Assembly (NCBI RefSeq): GCF_016804325.1
Contig: NZ_CP043627.1
Span: 5,623,501 to 5,687,500, forward strand
DNA length: 64,000 nucleotides
Source of the DNA: Methylobacterium aquaticum
GTDB taxonomy: Bacteria > Pseudomonadota > Alphaproteobacteria > Rhizobiales > Beijerinckiaceae
Reading direction: 5' to 3'
Below the pieces are notes generated by a model. It worked only from the letters and a program-made list of their open reading frames with translations. It ran no database searches and was not told the DNA's origin. Each line of letters begins with the position of its first letter. Positions within the stretch are counted from its first letter, which is position 1. Shown here piece after piece: positions 7,520 through 15,728 of this stretch. A program made the translations under genes and the position numbers.

Positions 7520-8536
7520 ATGCCCGAGATCGAAGTCCCGTGCCCGACCTGCTCCGCTACCGGCGAGAGCACCCACGAGGACCGGCACGCCGGCACCAAC
7601 ATGGACACCTGCCGGACCTGCGGCGGCCGGCGGACGATCCCGGCCCGCCCGGGCGAGAGCCGCGAGACCTCATGGCCGTTTGCGGTGCCAGGGGCGGAAG
7701 TGACCGGGCCCGAGATCCTTCGCCACAAGAAGACCGGCGGTCTGTACGAGGTGCTGTTCCGGGGGGCTACGGTCCGCACGTCGCTGCCGCTGACCGACTA
7801 CGCCGCCGTAATGGTCGTAGCATACAATAAGCGCAATCCCGTTTCAGTCTCGGTCAGGCCAGAGCATTGGATCGTTGCTGGGCATGATGTTCTATTCGAC
7901 TCAGCCCAGATCCAGACTAGCAAGCCGCTGCAAAACGGCGCCGAGGTGGTCGTCTACCGCGCTGTCGGCGGTGGCCCGGTCTGGGTTCGGCGAGCGTCCG
8001 AGATGGACGACGGCCGGTTCGAGCCCGCCGATGCGCCCCAGCCCCCATCCTCCACTTCGGGAGAGGCGGAGAGGCTGGTGGAGCAGCTAGAACAAGCTGC
8101 CTACAACTTCGCATTCGCAATCGGTAGGGGCCCCAAGAACGGCGAGTTGGTAGAACTTGACCAGCGGTTTACCGATGCCCGCACCGCTCTCCTTTCCCAC
8201 ATCAGCACGGCTGGCCGGGGTGAGGAGGCTGGGGACCTTGCGACGCTGTCGGCTGCGGCTGAGCCAGGGATGCTCGCACTCAGCCCCCGGCAATACGACG
8301 ACTGGGGCATGATCCGAACAACCGAACCCGACAGCGATGGGTTCGGCCGAGTGATCTTTCACGCAGTGATCTTGGACGATGACACTGAGAAGTCCGCCGC
8401 AAGATCAGAGCGCCGGCAACCGAAGATCGTCAAAGCCAACTCGGATTTTCTCATCCGGCTCTGGAATGACTACCGCTCCGGCCGTCTCGTAGAGCGCTCC
8501 GCCGCCGACGCCACCAATCCCCAGGACCAGGAGTGA
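7520..8536 (+). CDS. Phage protein with N-terminal zinc motif and DUF1653-like domains
   Basis: 338 residues. The N-terminus has CPTCSATG and CRTCGGRR, a two-CxxC zinc motif of the DnaJ-like type. Residues about 55-175 hold RHKKTGGLYEVL and later VVYRAVGGGPVWVRRASEM plus DGRFE, which resemble DUF1653 units that may be duplicated here. The C-terminal half is helical and unrecognised. ATG 7520 follows the methyltransferase stop by a few bases. The biochemical role is unknown. Confidence 0.6.
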   Translation: MPEIEVPCPTCSATGESTHEDRHAGTNMDTCRTCGGRRTIPARPGESRETSWPFAVPGAEVTGPEILRHKKTGGLYEVLFRGATVRTSLPLTDYAAVMVVAYNKRNPVSVSVRPEHWIVAGHDVLFDSAQIQTSKPLQNGAEVVVYRAVGGGPVWVRRASEMDDGRFEPADAPQPPSSTSGEAERLVEQLEQAAYNFAFAIGRGPKNGELVELDQRFTDARTALLSHISTAGRGEEAGDLATLSAAAEPGMLALSPRQYDDWGMIRTTEPDSDGFGRVIFHAVILDDDTEKSAARSERRQPKIVKANSDFLIRLWNDYRSGRLVERSAADATNPQDQE

Positions 8537-8541
8537 GAGCC

Positions 8542-9423
8542 ATGACGAGCGAGCGCATCAAGGCGGTCGGTGAAAGCACGCCACCCCTATCGATTGGCTT
8601 CGACATCGCGATCGCGATGTGCCGACGGGCTGACGTGTTGGGCCATCCATATCCGAGCCCAGAACTTCGGGTGTGGCTGGCCAATCAGATCACCCTCGCT
8701 GTGAACGCCGCCCGGTCTTCGTCCCCCACCCTGGATGGGGTGATCAAGGAGAGGGGGGAAGATAAGGAAGTAGAGCGTGCCCTTCGGGACGGGCTCTCGC
8801 CAGTTGAGCCCGCAAGCGGTCTCAATCCTTCGGACTTCGATCCCTCACGCGCTGAGTCAGGCCTTGCCGCGTTTGCGAAAGAAGTTATCGCCGCGGGCTG
8901 GAATGCTCATATCGATGAAGAGTTCGTGCATAGCGCTAGCTTGCGGCACGGCCTTGTCAGCGAAACAACCTATGACCCAAAAATTCATGGAGACAACGAC
9001 ATAGCCGCGGAAGTGGGCGACCCATGGTTTGTCTTCGCAGGCGCTCTGTCCGCGCCAGGGATCGAAACCGGCACGGCCACGACCGAAGGGCGTGGTCCGA
9101 AGGATGAGAGCCCGATCCGCGAAGCGGAGGCGCCCGCAAGTACAGTCCAACCCCCCTCGTCTCAGGAGAGCGGGGTAGGGGAGACCGAGTGGTGGCGCAT
9201 TCTTCACGATGGCGACAACCCGCGCCCCGATGTCGAATGGTCGGGATACCTGCCTGACGAGGCAGCAAGCGGCCCCGCCATCGCTTATGCCGACGACACC
9301 GGGGAGCCACTGTTCGTCGTCTGGTGGGCCGACCTCGGGAATGGTCGATCGCAGATTACACACTGGCGCGACCTTCCGACCGAGATCCTGTCCGCTCCCC
9401 GTCCTTCCCAGAGGGAGGGGTAG
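8542..9423 (+). CDS. Hypothetical phage protein, lower GC
   Basis: 293 residues from ATG 8542, which has an AGGAG about eight bases upstream; GTG 8533 is less likely. Composition shifts here to more AT-rich third positions than in the neighbours, consistent with separate acquisition. A tryptophan-rich C-terminal segment (ETEWWRILHDGD, FVVWWADLGNGRSQ) looks like a small compact domain. No family is recognised. Confidence 0.5.
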   Translation: MTSERIKAVGESTPPLSIGFDIAIAMCRRADVLGHPYPSPELRVWLANQITLAVNAARSSSPTLDGVIKERGEDKEVERALRDGLSPVEPASGLNPSDFDPSRAESGLAAFAKEVIAAGWNAHIDEEFVHSASLRHGLVSETTYDPKIHGDNDIAAEVGDPWFVFAGALSAPGIETGTATTEGRGPKDESPIREAEAPASTVQPPSSQESGVGETEWWRILHDGDNPRPDVEWSGYLPDEAASGPAIAYADDTGEPLFVVWWADLGNGRSQITHWRDLPTEILSAPRPSQREG

Positions 9424-9427
9424 GCCG

Positions 9428-10009
9428 ATGCGTGACGCTCCCTTGATCCGTACTGACGGGGCCGATGATCCCGTTCATCATAAGCTGAAAGCTGCCGTTG
9501 AAAAGCGGCAGAGCGCCTACCTCTGGACGCCAGCCGACACGATCCGGTTCACGCCGCGCCTGCTCCCGATCTTCTACGGAGACGGACGCGCACTATTCAG
9601 GATTACGACCATCAATCAGCGGCCCGCCTACTGGGTAATCCGGGCGTGCAGCACTTGGGGATGTGGTCTGGATGGCCACGACGCCTCAGGACCCGATTTC
9701 GGCGAGATAACCGACGACATCATGACCGACCTCGAAGATGCATTCGGGCGCGGTCGATGCGGGTACTCGGGCAGCAGCCTGTTCCACCCCCGCAAGGAGC
9801 GCATCCAGTGGTGCCAGTGCGAGGAATGCTCCGATCGGCATGTCGCTCGCTGGCCTGAGGTCGACGACAACGGCGGCTGCTCCTGGTCGCGGATGGATTG
9901 GCCGTCAGGCTTCGCGACGGTGAAGAACCCGCTCTCGTGGCAGGGCAACTTGCTTCCTGAAGCACTCGCCGCCCGCGCCGCTCTCCAGAAAGAGGAGGAG
10001 GGACGATGA
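9428..10009 (+). CDS. Hypothetical phage protein, Cys-rich C-terminal half
   Basis: 193 residues with cysteines spaced in the C-terminal half (CSTWGCG, RCGYSG, WCQCEECSDRH, GGCSW), which could form a metal site. ATG 9428 lies directly after the stop of the preceding gene, and the end overlaps the next ATG by four bases. No function can be assigned. Confidence 0.5.
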   Translation: MRDAPLIRTDGADDPVHHKLKAAVEKRQSAYLWTPADTIRFTPRLLPIFYGDGRALFRITTINQRPAYWVIRACSTWGCGLDGHDASGPDFGEITDDIMTDLEDAFGRGRCGYSGSSLFHPRKERIQWCQCEECSDRHVARWPEVDDNGGCSWSRMDWPSGFATVKNPLSWQGNLLPEALAARAALQKEEEGR

Positions 10010-10287
10010 CGCCCGCGCAGAAACAGGCCCTTGAGCACCTGCACCGCCACGGTGGCGAGGGCGCAATCGACAAGCACGGCGCCCTGGTGGCGAGCGGCGT
10101 CCGCCTGAAGTTCCTGGCCGACACATGGCTGCGGCTGATGACGACCGGCCATGTCGAGCCCTGCGGCCCGATGCGGATCAAACTGACGGGTCTCGGACGG
10201 CAAGCCGCCGAGCCGGAGCCTGTCAAGTGCCTTCGCGGCGGAGGTTTCTCGGACGGCCATGTCCCCGCGCACCCAGGAGCAGAATGA
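10006..10287 (+). CDS. Hypothetical phage protein, possible winged helix
   Basis: 93 residues. The first two thirds look like a small winged-helix domain: helix QKQALEHLHRHG, a turn, then HGALVASGVRLKFLADTWLRL and a hairpin ending in IKLTGLGRQAA. This resembles phage transcription-factor folds but is only a visual impression. It overlaps genes on both sides, fixing its boundaries. Confidence 0.5.
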   Translation: MTPAQKQALEHLHRHGGEGAIDKHGALVASGVRLKFLADTWLRLMTTGHVEPCGPMRIKLTGLGRQAAEPEPVKCLRGGGFSDGHVPAHPGAE

Positions 10288-10580
10288 TGCACATCGGACG
10301 TGTCACGGGCGCGACCCGCAACCTCGGCGCCCCGAAGGGCTGGGACCCGACCAAGGACGGCATCTGCGGCGGGCTTCCGATCCGCGACGAGCCCCACAGC
10401 CCCGGCGTGAACAAGATGGTCTCGGCGTGGCTGCCGACGCCGGAAGAGATCGCGCTGATCGCGGCTGGGGCCCCGATCTACCTCGCTGTGCTCGGCGTCT
10501 CGCATCCGCCGGTGTCGATGTTCGTCGGCAATCCTCCGGCTGATCCCTCCCTCCAACCCAGGGACACCACCGATGTCTGA
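10284..10580 (+). CDS. Hypothetical phage protein
   Basis: 98 residues starting at ATG ATG (10284 or 10287), overlapping the previous stop. It contains NLGAPKGWDPTKDGICGGLP and a hydrophobic segment EEIALIAAGAPIYLAVLGV, followed by HPPVSMFVG. It resembles small conserved phage proteins of unknown role; no motif with known chemistry is seen. It overlaps the next gene by eight bases. Confidence 0.5.
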   Translation: MMHIGRVTGATRNLGAPKGWDPTKDGICGGLPIRDEPHSPGVNKMVSAWLPTPEEIALIAAGAPIYLAVLGVSHPPVSMFVGNPPADPSLQPRDTTDV

Positions 10581-11301
10581 CCATACAGGAGTGGATGGAG
10601 AGAGCCTAGTTGATCGCGTTTGCCACGATGAGCAGATGACGATCTGGACTGGCGAGATCGTTGATAGCCTATCCATGGGCGGCTACTTCCGTGAGCGTCT
10701 TTCCTACGACGACGGGCTACATATCCACGCCGTCATCGCTCGGGATCTGCGCATCATCATCGCGAGCGCCTTTCTTCAAGCGGAGAAGCCTGCGCCATGC
10801 GATGGAAGCGGCGCCAGCCGGCAAGACGCAAAGCGGCTTGATCCGAAGGACGACAGCGCGGTCGACGAAGCGTCAAGCGAAGTCGAGGCGCCCGACCTCC
10901 TGTCCGAGCTTGACGACGCTGTCAGTATTCTAAACAGCAACGACGCGCCATATTGCGCTAGTGCAGTTGAACGCGCTGCAAAGATGCTCAAAACACAGGC
11001 AGCCGAGATAGATCAACTCACCATCGCCCTCGCGGAAAGCGAGCGCCAGAAGCTGGATGATCGCCGCCACGCCGCCGCCCTGGCCGAGGCTGTCTGGCAC
11101 GCACTGGACGACATGGGCGCAGAGGGGCGCTCAATCTGTCCTGCCGCCAAGGCCCGCCTCAGGGTCGCCTACGAGCCGTTCCGTTGGACGGACGACGCCG
11201 GCAACGACGGCCTCGACATGCCGATGGAGGTCGCCCGGGCGATCCTCGTCGAATGCGGACTCGCCACTCCCACCCAAGAGACACCCCATGTCGAGAGCTG
11301 A
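10573..11301 (+). CDS. Hypothetical phage protein with coiled-coil middle
   Basis: 242 residues. The first 130 residues are less GC-rich and unrecognised. Residues about 140-180 form a charged helix (MLKTQAAEIDQLTIALAESE) typical of a coiled coil, and the C-terminus is compact. The start overlaps the preceding gene and the stop overlaps the next by 14 bases. Function is unknown. Confidence 0.5.
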   Translation: MSDHTGVDGESLVDRVCHDEQMTIWTGEIVDSLSMGGYFRERLSYDDGLHIHAVIARDLRIIIASAFLQAEKPAPCDGSGASRQDAKRLDPKDDSAVDEASSEVEAPDLLSELDDAVSILNSNDAPYCASAVERAAKMLKTQAAEIDQLTIALAESERQKLDDRRHAAALAEAVWHALDDMGAEGRSICPAAKARLRVAYEPFRWTDDAGNDGLDMPMEVARAILVECGLATPTQETPHVES

Positions 11302-11455
11302 CGATCTGCGGGTTTTCCGCGAGCGCCTGAAGGATGCAGAGCGCGGATGGCGGCTTCGGCCGTGGCGCCCTCTGCCGTCGTGGATCCAGGCCGATCGGCA
11401 GCGCGTCGCGGACCGCGCCGCCCTCATCACCCAGGAGGTCGAGAATGACCGGTGA
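11288..11455 (+). CDS. Small basic phage protein
   Basis: 55 residues, rich in Arg and Trp (DAERGWRLRPWRPLPSWIQ). The start overlaps the preceding gene and the stop overlaps the next, which supports real translation. Charge suggests nucleic-acid contact, but nothing more can be said. Confidence 0.4.
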   Translation: MSRADDLRVFRERLKDAERGWRLRPWRPLPSWIQADRQRVADRAALITQEVENDR

Positions 11456-11711
11456 ACGCGGCTACCTCGACACGGACACCGTGACGGCGGCCGACATTCG
11501 CCGGGCGTGGCCGCACATGCGGGAGGCCTGCGGACTGGTCTCCACATCGGCTTGCCGGGACGAGCTGATCCGGCAGGCTGTGCGGTTCGCCAAGGCTCGG
11601 CGCGATGGCTGGATCCCGCCCAGCCCCGATCGGCCGAACCGTGCAGCCCTGTTCGAGGCGGCGGCTTTCCAAGCCCCCACCCAGACCCTGAAGAGGGAGG
11701 GGCAGTCGTGA
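11445..11711 (+). CDS. Hypothetical phage protein
   Basis: 88 residues with a helical N-terminal segment (VTAADIRRAWPHMREACG) and a basic middle (AVRFAKARRDGWIPP). ATG 11445 is preceded by an AGGAGGT about nine bases upstream. It overlaps both neighbours. Unrecognised. Confidence 0.45.
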   Translation: MTGERGYLDTDTVTAADIRRAWPHMREACGLVSTSACRDELIRQAVRFAKARRDGWIPPSPDRPNRAALFEAAAFQAPTQTLKREGQS

Positions 11712-12130
11712 GCCAGCCTGTCCGCCTTCAACTCTCGCGCCGGCCCGGCGCCTGCCTGCGGGACCAGAGCCTCGCGACCAACGGCTTGCCCGCGGTCGTG
11801 GTCTCGCGCCCGAGCGTCTACGGCAACCCCTGGACGATCGCCGAGGCTAAGAAAGCCGGCGCATGGGGCACCGACGCGGAAATCGCCGCCTGGTGCTCGC
11901 GACTGTACCGCAGATGGGTGGAGGGCTCTCAATACCTGCGGGAGGGGATCGACAACAACCGCGCCGACCGCATCCGGGCCCGCCTGCCGATCCTGCGCGG
12001 CAAGAACCTCGCCTGCTGGTGCCCCCTTCCGGCGCCGGGCGAACCAGATCCCTGCCACGCTGCGGTGCTGCTGGATCTCGCCAACCGGCCGACCTGCGAA
12101 GCGATCCCGGAGCCATCTCATGAGCGGTAG
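11708..12130 (+). CDS. DUF4326 family protein
   Basis: 140 residues from GTG 11708. It shows the features I associate with DUF4326: an N-terminal VVVSRPSVYGNPWTI block, a central helix with WCSRLYRRWV, and a C-terminal LRGKNLACWCPLP followed by CHAAVLLDLAN. The conserved Cys-Trp-Cys and Cys-His pairs suggest a metal site. The family is common in phages and of unknown activity. GTGA overlap with the preceding gene supports the start. Confidence 0.7.
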   Translation: MSQPVRLQLSRRPGACLRDQSLATNGLPAVVVSRPSVYGNPWTIAEAKKAGAWGTDAEIAAWCSRLYRRWVEGSQYLREGIDNNRADRIRARLPILRGKNLACWCPLPAPGEPDPCHAAVLLDLANRPTCEAIPEPSHER

Positions 12131-12308
12131 CCCAGGGCTCACCCCTCACATCGCCCACCTCATCGCCCAGGCCGAGCAATGGCGATCCGAGCACATCCGG
12201 GCCGGTCGCGGGATCGAGGCGGCAGCATCCGAGATCAGGATCCAGGCGCTCTACGATGCGGCTGGGGTCCGGCGTCAGAAACCCCGTGACCGAGGACCAA
12301 TAACATGA
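12120..12308 (+). CDS. Small hypothetical phage protein
   Basis: 62 residues, mostly helical (HIAHLIAQAEQWRSEHIRAG), overlapping the preceding gene by 11 bases and the following ATG by four. No family is recognised. Confidence 0.4.
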   Translation: MSGSPGLTPHIAHLIAQAEQWRSEHIRAGRGIEAAASEIRIQALYDAAGVRRQKPRDRGPIT

Positions 12309-12676
12309 GCGAGCAGATAACCCTTGGCGCACTGATCGACGCACTTGATCGGGCGGAACAAGACGAAATGATCCGATACGACTTCGGCGGGTTCTTACCT
12401 GTAAGACCCGTCAGCTACCGTGGTTTCTACGATCATCTCGCCATTGGTTTTGTGGAACACCACGATGCAGAGGGCCTGCTAAAGGTTGCTGACCTACTCG
12501 CTGCATGTCGCACGGCGGATGGCGCTACTTTTCAGGGCTACAAGGGCGGCAGCTACACAATGAACCGCGATACACCCTTGTGGGCGGCCAATTATGGCGC
12601 CTCGACTGATACTGCTATCGTCGGACTAAAGCGAGCATCTTGGGGTTACGTAATTGAAACAGTATTCATGGAATAA
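12305..12676 (+). CDS. Hypothetical phage protein, AT-richer
   Basis: 123 residues with a distinctive conserved-looking layout: EQITLGALIDALD at the N-terminus, then RYDFGGFLPVRPVSYRGFYD, GATFQGYKGGSYTMNRDTPLW and AIVGLKRASWGYVIET. I have a general recollection of this as a widespread phage protein of unknown function. Codon use is more AT-rich than the neighbours, suggesting a different origin. An AT-rich non-coding gap of about 70 bases follows. Confidence 0.55.
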   Translation: MSEQITLGALIDALDRAEQDEMIRYDFGGFLPVRPVSYRGFYDHLAIGFVEHHDAEGLLKVADLLAACRTADGATFQGYKGGSYTMNRDTPLWAANYGASTDTAIVGLKRASWGYVIETVFME

Positions 12677-12749
12677 ACAATGACCAAAAATTTAATATTG
12701 CTCCTCTCCCGCGCCCGCGCTTCCGGTATCCCGGTCCAGGGAGGTGAGG

Positions 12750-13157
12750 ATGATTGACCTCAACCAGCAACTCGACGAGATCCGCCGCCGTGTCCGCATG
12801 ATCGACGGCGAGTTGACCCGCCTCGGCATGGCGACAGACCCTGCTCTTCGGTGGGTGCCGGCCGAGACGCTGCGGATGCACCTCGACATGGCGGCAATGG
12901 AAATGCGCGATTACGTGGCCGGGCTTGGGGGCGCTCCCGCGCAGCCGGCCAGCATTGCGCAGGTCGAGGCCGACAACGCCATGCTTCGCGATGCGCTGTC
13001 TTGGTACGGCGAACAGGCGCGGCTCTGCCGCCTCGCCCACTCGGAGGGCGATGCCGGCCGGCAGGCTCTGGACGCCGATGGCGGCACCCGAGCCCGGGTT
13101 GCCCTGGCGCGCCGGCCCCGCCCCACCGCCCCGGCCACAGAACAAGAGGAGGGGTAG
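12750..13157 (+). CDS. Hypothetical phage protein, helical
   Basis: 135 residues. A strongly helical N-terminus (LNQQLDEIRRRVRMIDGELT) is followed by a second helix pair and an arginine/alanine-rich tail. ATG 12750 is preceded by AGGGAGGT with good spacing, so it is chosen over GTG 12744. It follows the AT-rich gap at 12677-12740, which may hold a promoter for the excision/integration genes. No domain is recognised. Confidence 0.5.
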   Translation: MIDLNQQLDEIRRRVRMIDGELTRLGMATDPALRWVPAETLRMHLDMAAMEMRDYVAGLGGAPAQPASIAQVEADNAMLRDALSWYGEQARLCRLAHSEGDAGRQALDADGGTRARVALARRPRPTAPATEQEEG

Positions 13158-13158
13158 C

Positions 13159-13488
13159 GTGGAGCGGACGCAGATCCCCGGCGCCTGCAAGATCCTCGGC
13201 GTATCCGCACGGACCGTCCAGCGCCTCGCCGTCGCCGGCCAGTTGCCGAGCGCCGTCAAAGTTGGTCGGGTGTGGACGTTCGACATCCAGGCGCTTCGGT
13301 CCTGGCTGGTCGAGCAGGAGGTGAAACCATGCCAGCGGATAGAAAGAAGGCCCCGGACGGCTGTTACTGGCGAGGCTCGACGCTCTGGGCTCGCTTCACG
13401 GTCGGAGGCAAGGAATACCGTTTCAGCCTTAAGACAGACGACCCAGATGTTGCGAGAAATCGCTCGGCAGCAGAGCAAGCAAAAATAG
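13159..13488 (+). CDS. Excisionase-like MerR-type HTH protein
   Basis: 109 residues from GTG 13159. Residues 4-55 form a MerR/excisionase-type winged helix: GACKILGVSARTVQRLAVAG for the helix-turn-helix, then KVGRVWTFDIQALRSWL for the wing. The remaining 50 residues are basic and overlap the integrase gene in another frame for about 160 bases. Adjacent excisionase-like and integrase genes suggest it directs excision of the element by binding near the attachment site. The role is inferred from family and position. Confidence 0.7.
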   Translation: MERTQIPGACKILGVSARTVQRLAVAGQLPSAVKVGRVWTFDIQALRSWLVEQEVKPCQRIERRPRTAVTGEARRSGLASRSEARNTVSALRQTTQMLREIARQQSKQK

Positions 13489-14498
13489 TGGCGGCCCACA
13501 GCTACGGCGAGGACCGTAAGCTGTGGACCGACGCCGTGACTGCCTGGGGGCAGTACATGGTGAGCCAGATTGGACAGCGCACGCTCGAACGTTACACCAA
13601 CTCCATCGACATCGTCGCCGACTTTTTGGCCGGCCTCCACGTCGATGAGGTGTCCGACGAGACGATTGCGGCCATCGTCCGAGCGCGGCGCGCGGCCGGC
13701 GTCTCGACGGCCACGATCCGGCGCGATCTGACCGCGCTGTCCAGCGTGCTCGGCTTCGCCAGGGACGAGAAATGGCGGAAGGGTAACCCGGCTCTTGAGG
13801 CGATGCAGAGCCGCCGCATGAAGGAGCGCCGCGACCCGATCGTGCTGCCGGAGAACCCTGACATTGAGCGCGTGATCGCTCGAGCGCCCGGACTCTTCAA
13901 GCACCTGATCCGAGCGGCGCTTCTCACCGGCTGTCGTCAGGACGAGCTTGTCACGCTGGAGCGCCGGAATGTCGATCTCGGCCGCCGGGCTATCCGAGTC
14001 CGCGGCAAGGGCAACAAGCACCGGGAGGTGAGCCTGACGGATGAGGCTGCGGCCCTGTTCGCCGACATCCCGGTCAACATCGGAACCCGGGCCGTGTTCT
14101 GGCACGCGGGGACGAAGGGCCAGCCATCCGAACGCCTGCGGGAACAGCCGGAGCCGGGTCCATTCCTGAACGCTGCAAGCCGGTTCGGGCTCTACTGCCG
14201 CGACGTGGTCGCCGCGGAGGCCGAAGAGATTGCCGAGGCGGCCAAGCGCGGGAAGAAGCTGGAGCCGACGTTCCGGCGCTTCCGGTTTCATGACCTGCGC
14301 CACCGTTTCGCGGTCGACTACCTGCGGTCCGGACGGGGCGGGCTCTACGATCTCCAGCAGGAGATGGGCCACACCAGCATCAAGGTCACCGAGCTCTACC
14401 TGTCGTTTTTGACCGCCGAGGAGAAGGCGCAGGCTAAGGGGGCGCCCGCACGAAACACGGCACAGGTGCATCGGTTTCCCGGCTTGACCGGTGCCTAA
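13329..14498 (+). CDS. Tyrosine recombinase, phage integrase
   Basis: 389 residues. The catalytic set is visible: Arg in LTGCRQDELVTLERR, Lys in the following VRGKGNKHREVSL hairpin, HxxR in FHDLRHRFAVDYL, His/Gly in EMGHTSIKVTELYL and the nucleophile Tyr in that same block. The N-terminal 60 residues look like an arm-binding domain (DGCYWRGSTLWARFTVGGKEYRF is split across it) and residues about 65-150 like a SAM-like core-binding domain. The gene ends about 48 bases before a tRNA-Thr 3' fragment, the likely attachment site, consistent with tRNA-targeted integration. Confidence 0.92.
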   Translation: MPADRKKAPDGCYWRGSTLWARFTVGGKEYRFSLKTDDPDVARNRSAAEQAKIVAAHSYGEDRKLWTDAVTAWGQYMVSQIGQRTLERYTNSIDIVADFLAGLHVDEVSDETIAAIVRARRAAGVSTATIRRDLTALSSVLGFARDEKWRKGNPALEAMQSRRMKERRDPIVLPENPDIERVIARAPGLFKHLIRAALLTGCRQDELVTLERRNVDLGRRAIRVRGKGNKHREVSLTDEAAALFADIPVNIGTRAVFWHAGTKGQPSERLREQPEPGPFLNAASRFGLYCRDVVAAEAEEIAEAAKRGKKLEPTFRRFRFHDLRHRFAVDYLRSGRGGLYDLQQEMGHTSIKVTELYLSFLTAEEKAQAKGAPARNTAQVHRFPGLTGA

Positions 14499-14545
14499 AG
14501 CATTGTTACGGCTGCGGAATAGATGAAAGCCGTTCTTGTGATCCA

Positions 14546-14595
<50 letters not shown>

Positions 14596-14642
14596 ATCAT
14601 CCCTGACAAGGCCGCTCGGGCGGCGCCATCGGTCGAGGTGCG

Positions 14643-15719
14643 ATGATGCCGTCGTTCTGCATCCGCCAGCTCCTCGTCGCGGTGCCGCTCCTGATCGCGG
14701 CACCGGTCGCCCGGCTCGAGGCCGCCGACGAGGCGGGCCCGCACCGACGGCCGGTGGCGGTCCTGGCCGACCGGAGCCTCGCGGTGGCGCCGGGCGCCGT
14801 CCTGCCGCTCTTCGCCTCCGCCGACCTGGAGCGGCGCCACCCGGAGGTGACCCGGGCGGTGATCGTGCTCCACGGCCGCCTGCGCGACGCCGACACCTAT
14901 TTCGCGACCGGCCTCGCCGCCCGGGACGCCGCCGGCCCGGCGGGCGAGGGCGCGCTGATCGTGGCCCCGCAATTCCTCGGCCTGACCGACTGGAAGGCCC
15001 ACGGCCTGCCGCCGGACGTGCTGCACTGGACGCTCGAGGGCTGGCAGGGCGGGGACGACGCGCTCGGGCCGGAACCCCTCAGCTCCTTCGACGCCCTCGA
15101 CGCGATCCTGGCCCGGCTCGGCGACCGGACCCGCTTCCCGAACCTGTCGCGCATCGTCGTCGCCGGGCATTCCGGCGGCGGGCAGGTGGTGCAGCGCTAC
15201 GCGGTCCTGTCCCGGGCCGGCGACGCCCTGGCGCGGCAGGGCGTGCGCGTCACGTATGTCGTCGCCAATCCGAGCAGCTACGCCTATTTCACGCCCGAGC
15301 GGCCCGGCCCGACCGCCGAGTGTGCCGGCTACGACCGCTGGAAATACGGCATGCGGGACCTGCCGCGCTACGCCGCCGGAGCCGATCCCCGGGCACTCGA
15401 GACGGGCTACGCGGCGCGGCCCGTGACCTACCTGCTCGGCGGCCGGGACACCGACCCGGACCATCCGGCCCTCGACAGGAGTTGCATGGCCGAGGCGCAG
15501 GGGCCGTTCCGCCTCGCCCGCGGCGAAGCCTACCGGGCCGCCCTGCTGGCGCGCCATCCCGACCTGAACCAGCCCCTCCACGTGGTCCCGGGGGTCGGCC
15601 ATGACGGCCGGCGGATGCTCGACTCGGCCTGCGGCCTTTCGGCCCTGTTCGATGTCCCGGGCTGCCCGGACGAGGCTGGCCCGGTTCGTGCCAGCCCAAG
15701 CGGCGTAAGCACGAGGTAA
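14643..15719 (+). CDS. Exported alpha/beta hydrolase
   Basis: 358 residues with a signal peptide (hydrophobic run near residues 8-21, cleavage likely after the LEAADE region). The alpha/beta-hydrolase core shows AVIVLHGRLRDADTYF for the oxyanion-strand region, IVVAGHSGGGQV with nucleophile Ser in GHSGG, and VPGVGHDGRRML for the catalytic His; the acid may be the Asp in YLLGGRDTDPDHP. The substrate is unknown. It is the first chromosomal gene after the integrated element and lies nine bases before the asparaginase-like gene, so the two may be co-transcribed. Confidence 0.75.
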   Translation: MMPSFCIRQLLVAVPLLIAAPVARLEAADEAGPHRRPVAVLADRSLAVAPGAVLPLFASADLERRHPEVTRAVIVLHGRLRDADTYFATGLAARDAAGPAGEGALIVAPQFLGLTDWKAHGLPPDVLHWTLEGWQGGDDALGPEPLSSFDALDAILARLGDRTRFPNLSRIVVAGHSGGGQVVQRYAVLSRAGDALARQGVRVTYVVANPSSYAYFTPERPGPTAECAGYDRWKYGMRDLPRYAAGADPRALETGYAARPVTYLLGGRDTDPDHPALDRSCMAEAQGPFRLARGEAYRAALLARHPDLNQPLHVVPGVGHDGRRMLDSACGLSALFDVPGCPDEAGPVRASPSGVSTR

Positions 15720-15728
15720 TCCAGCACC

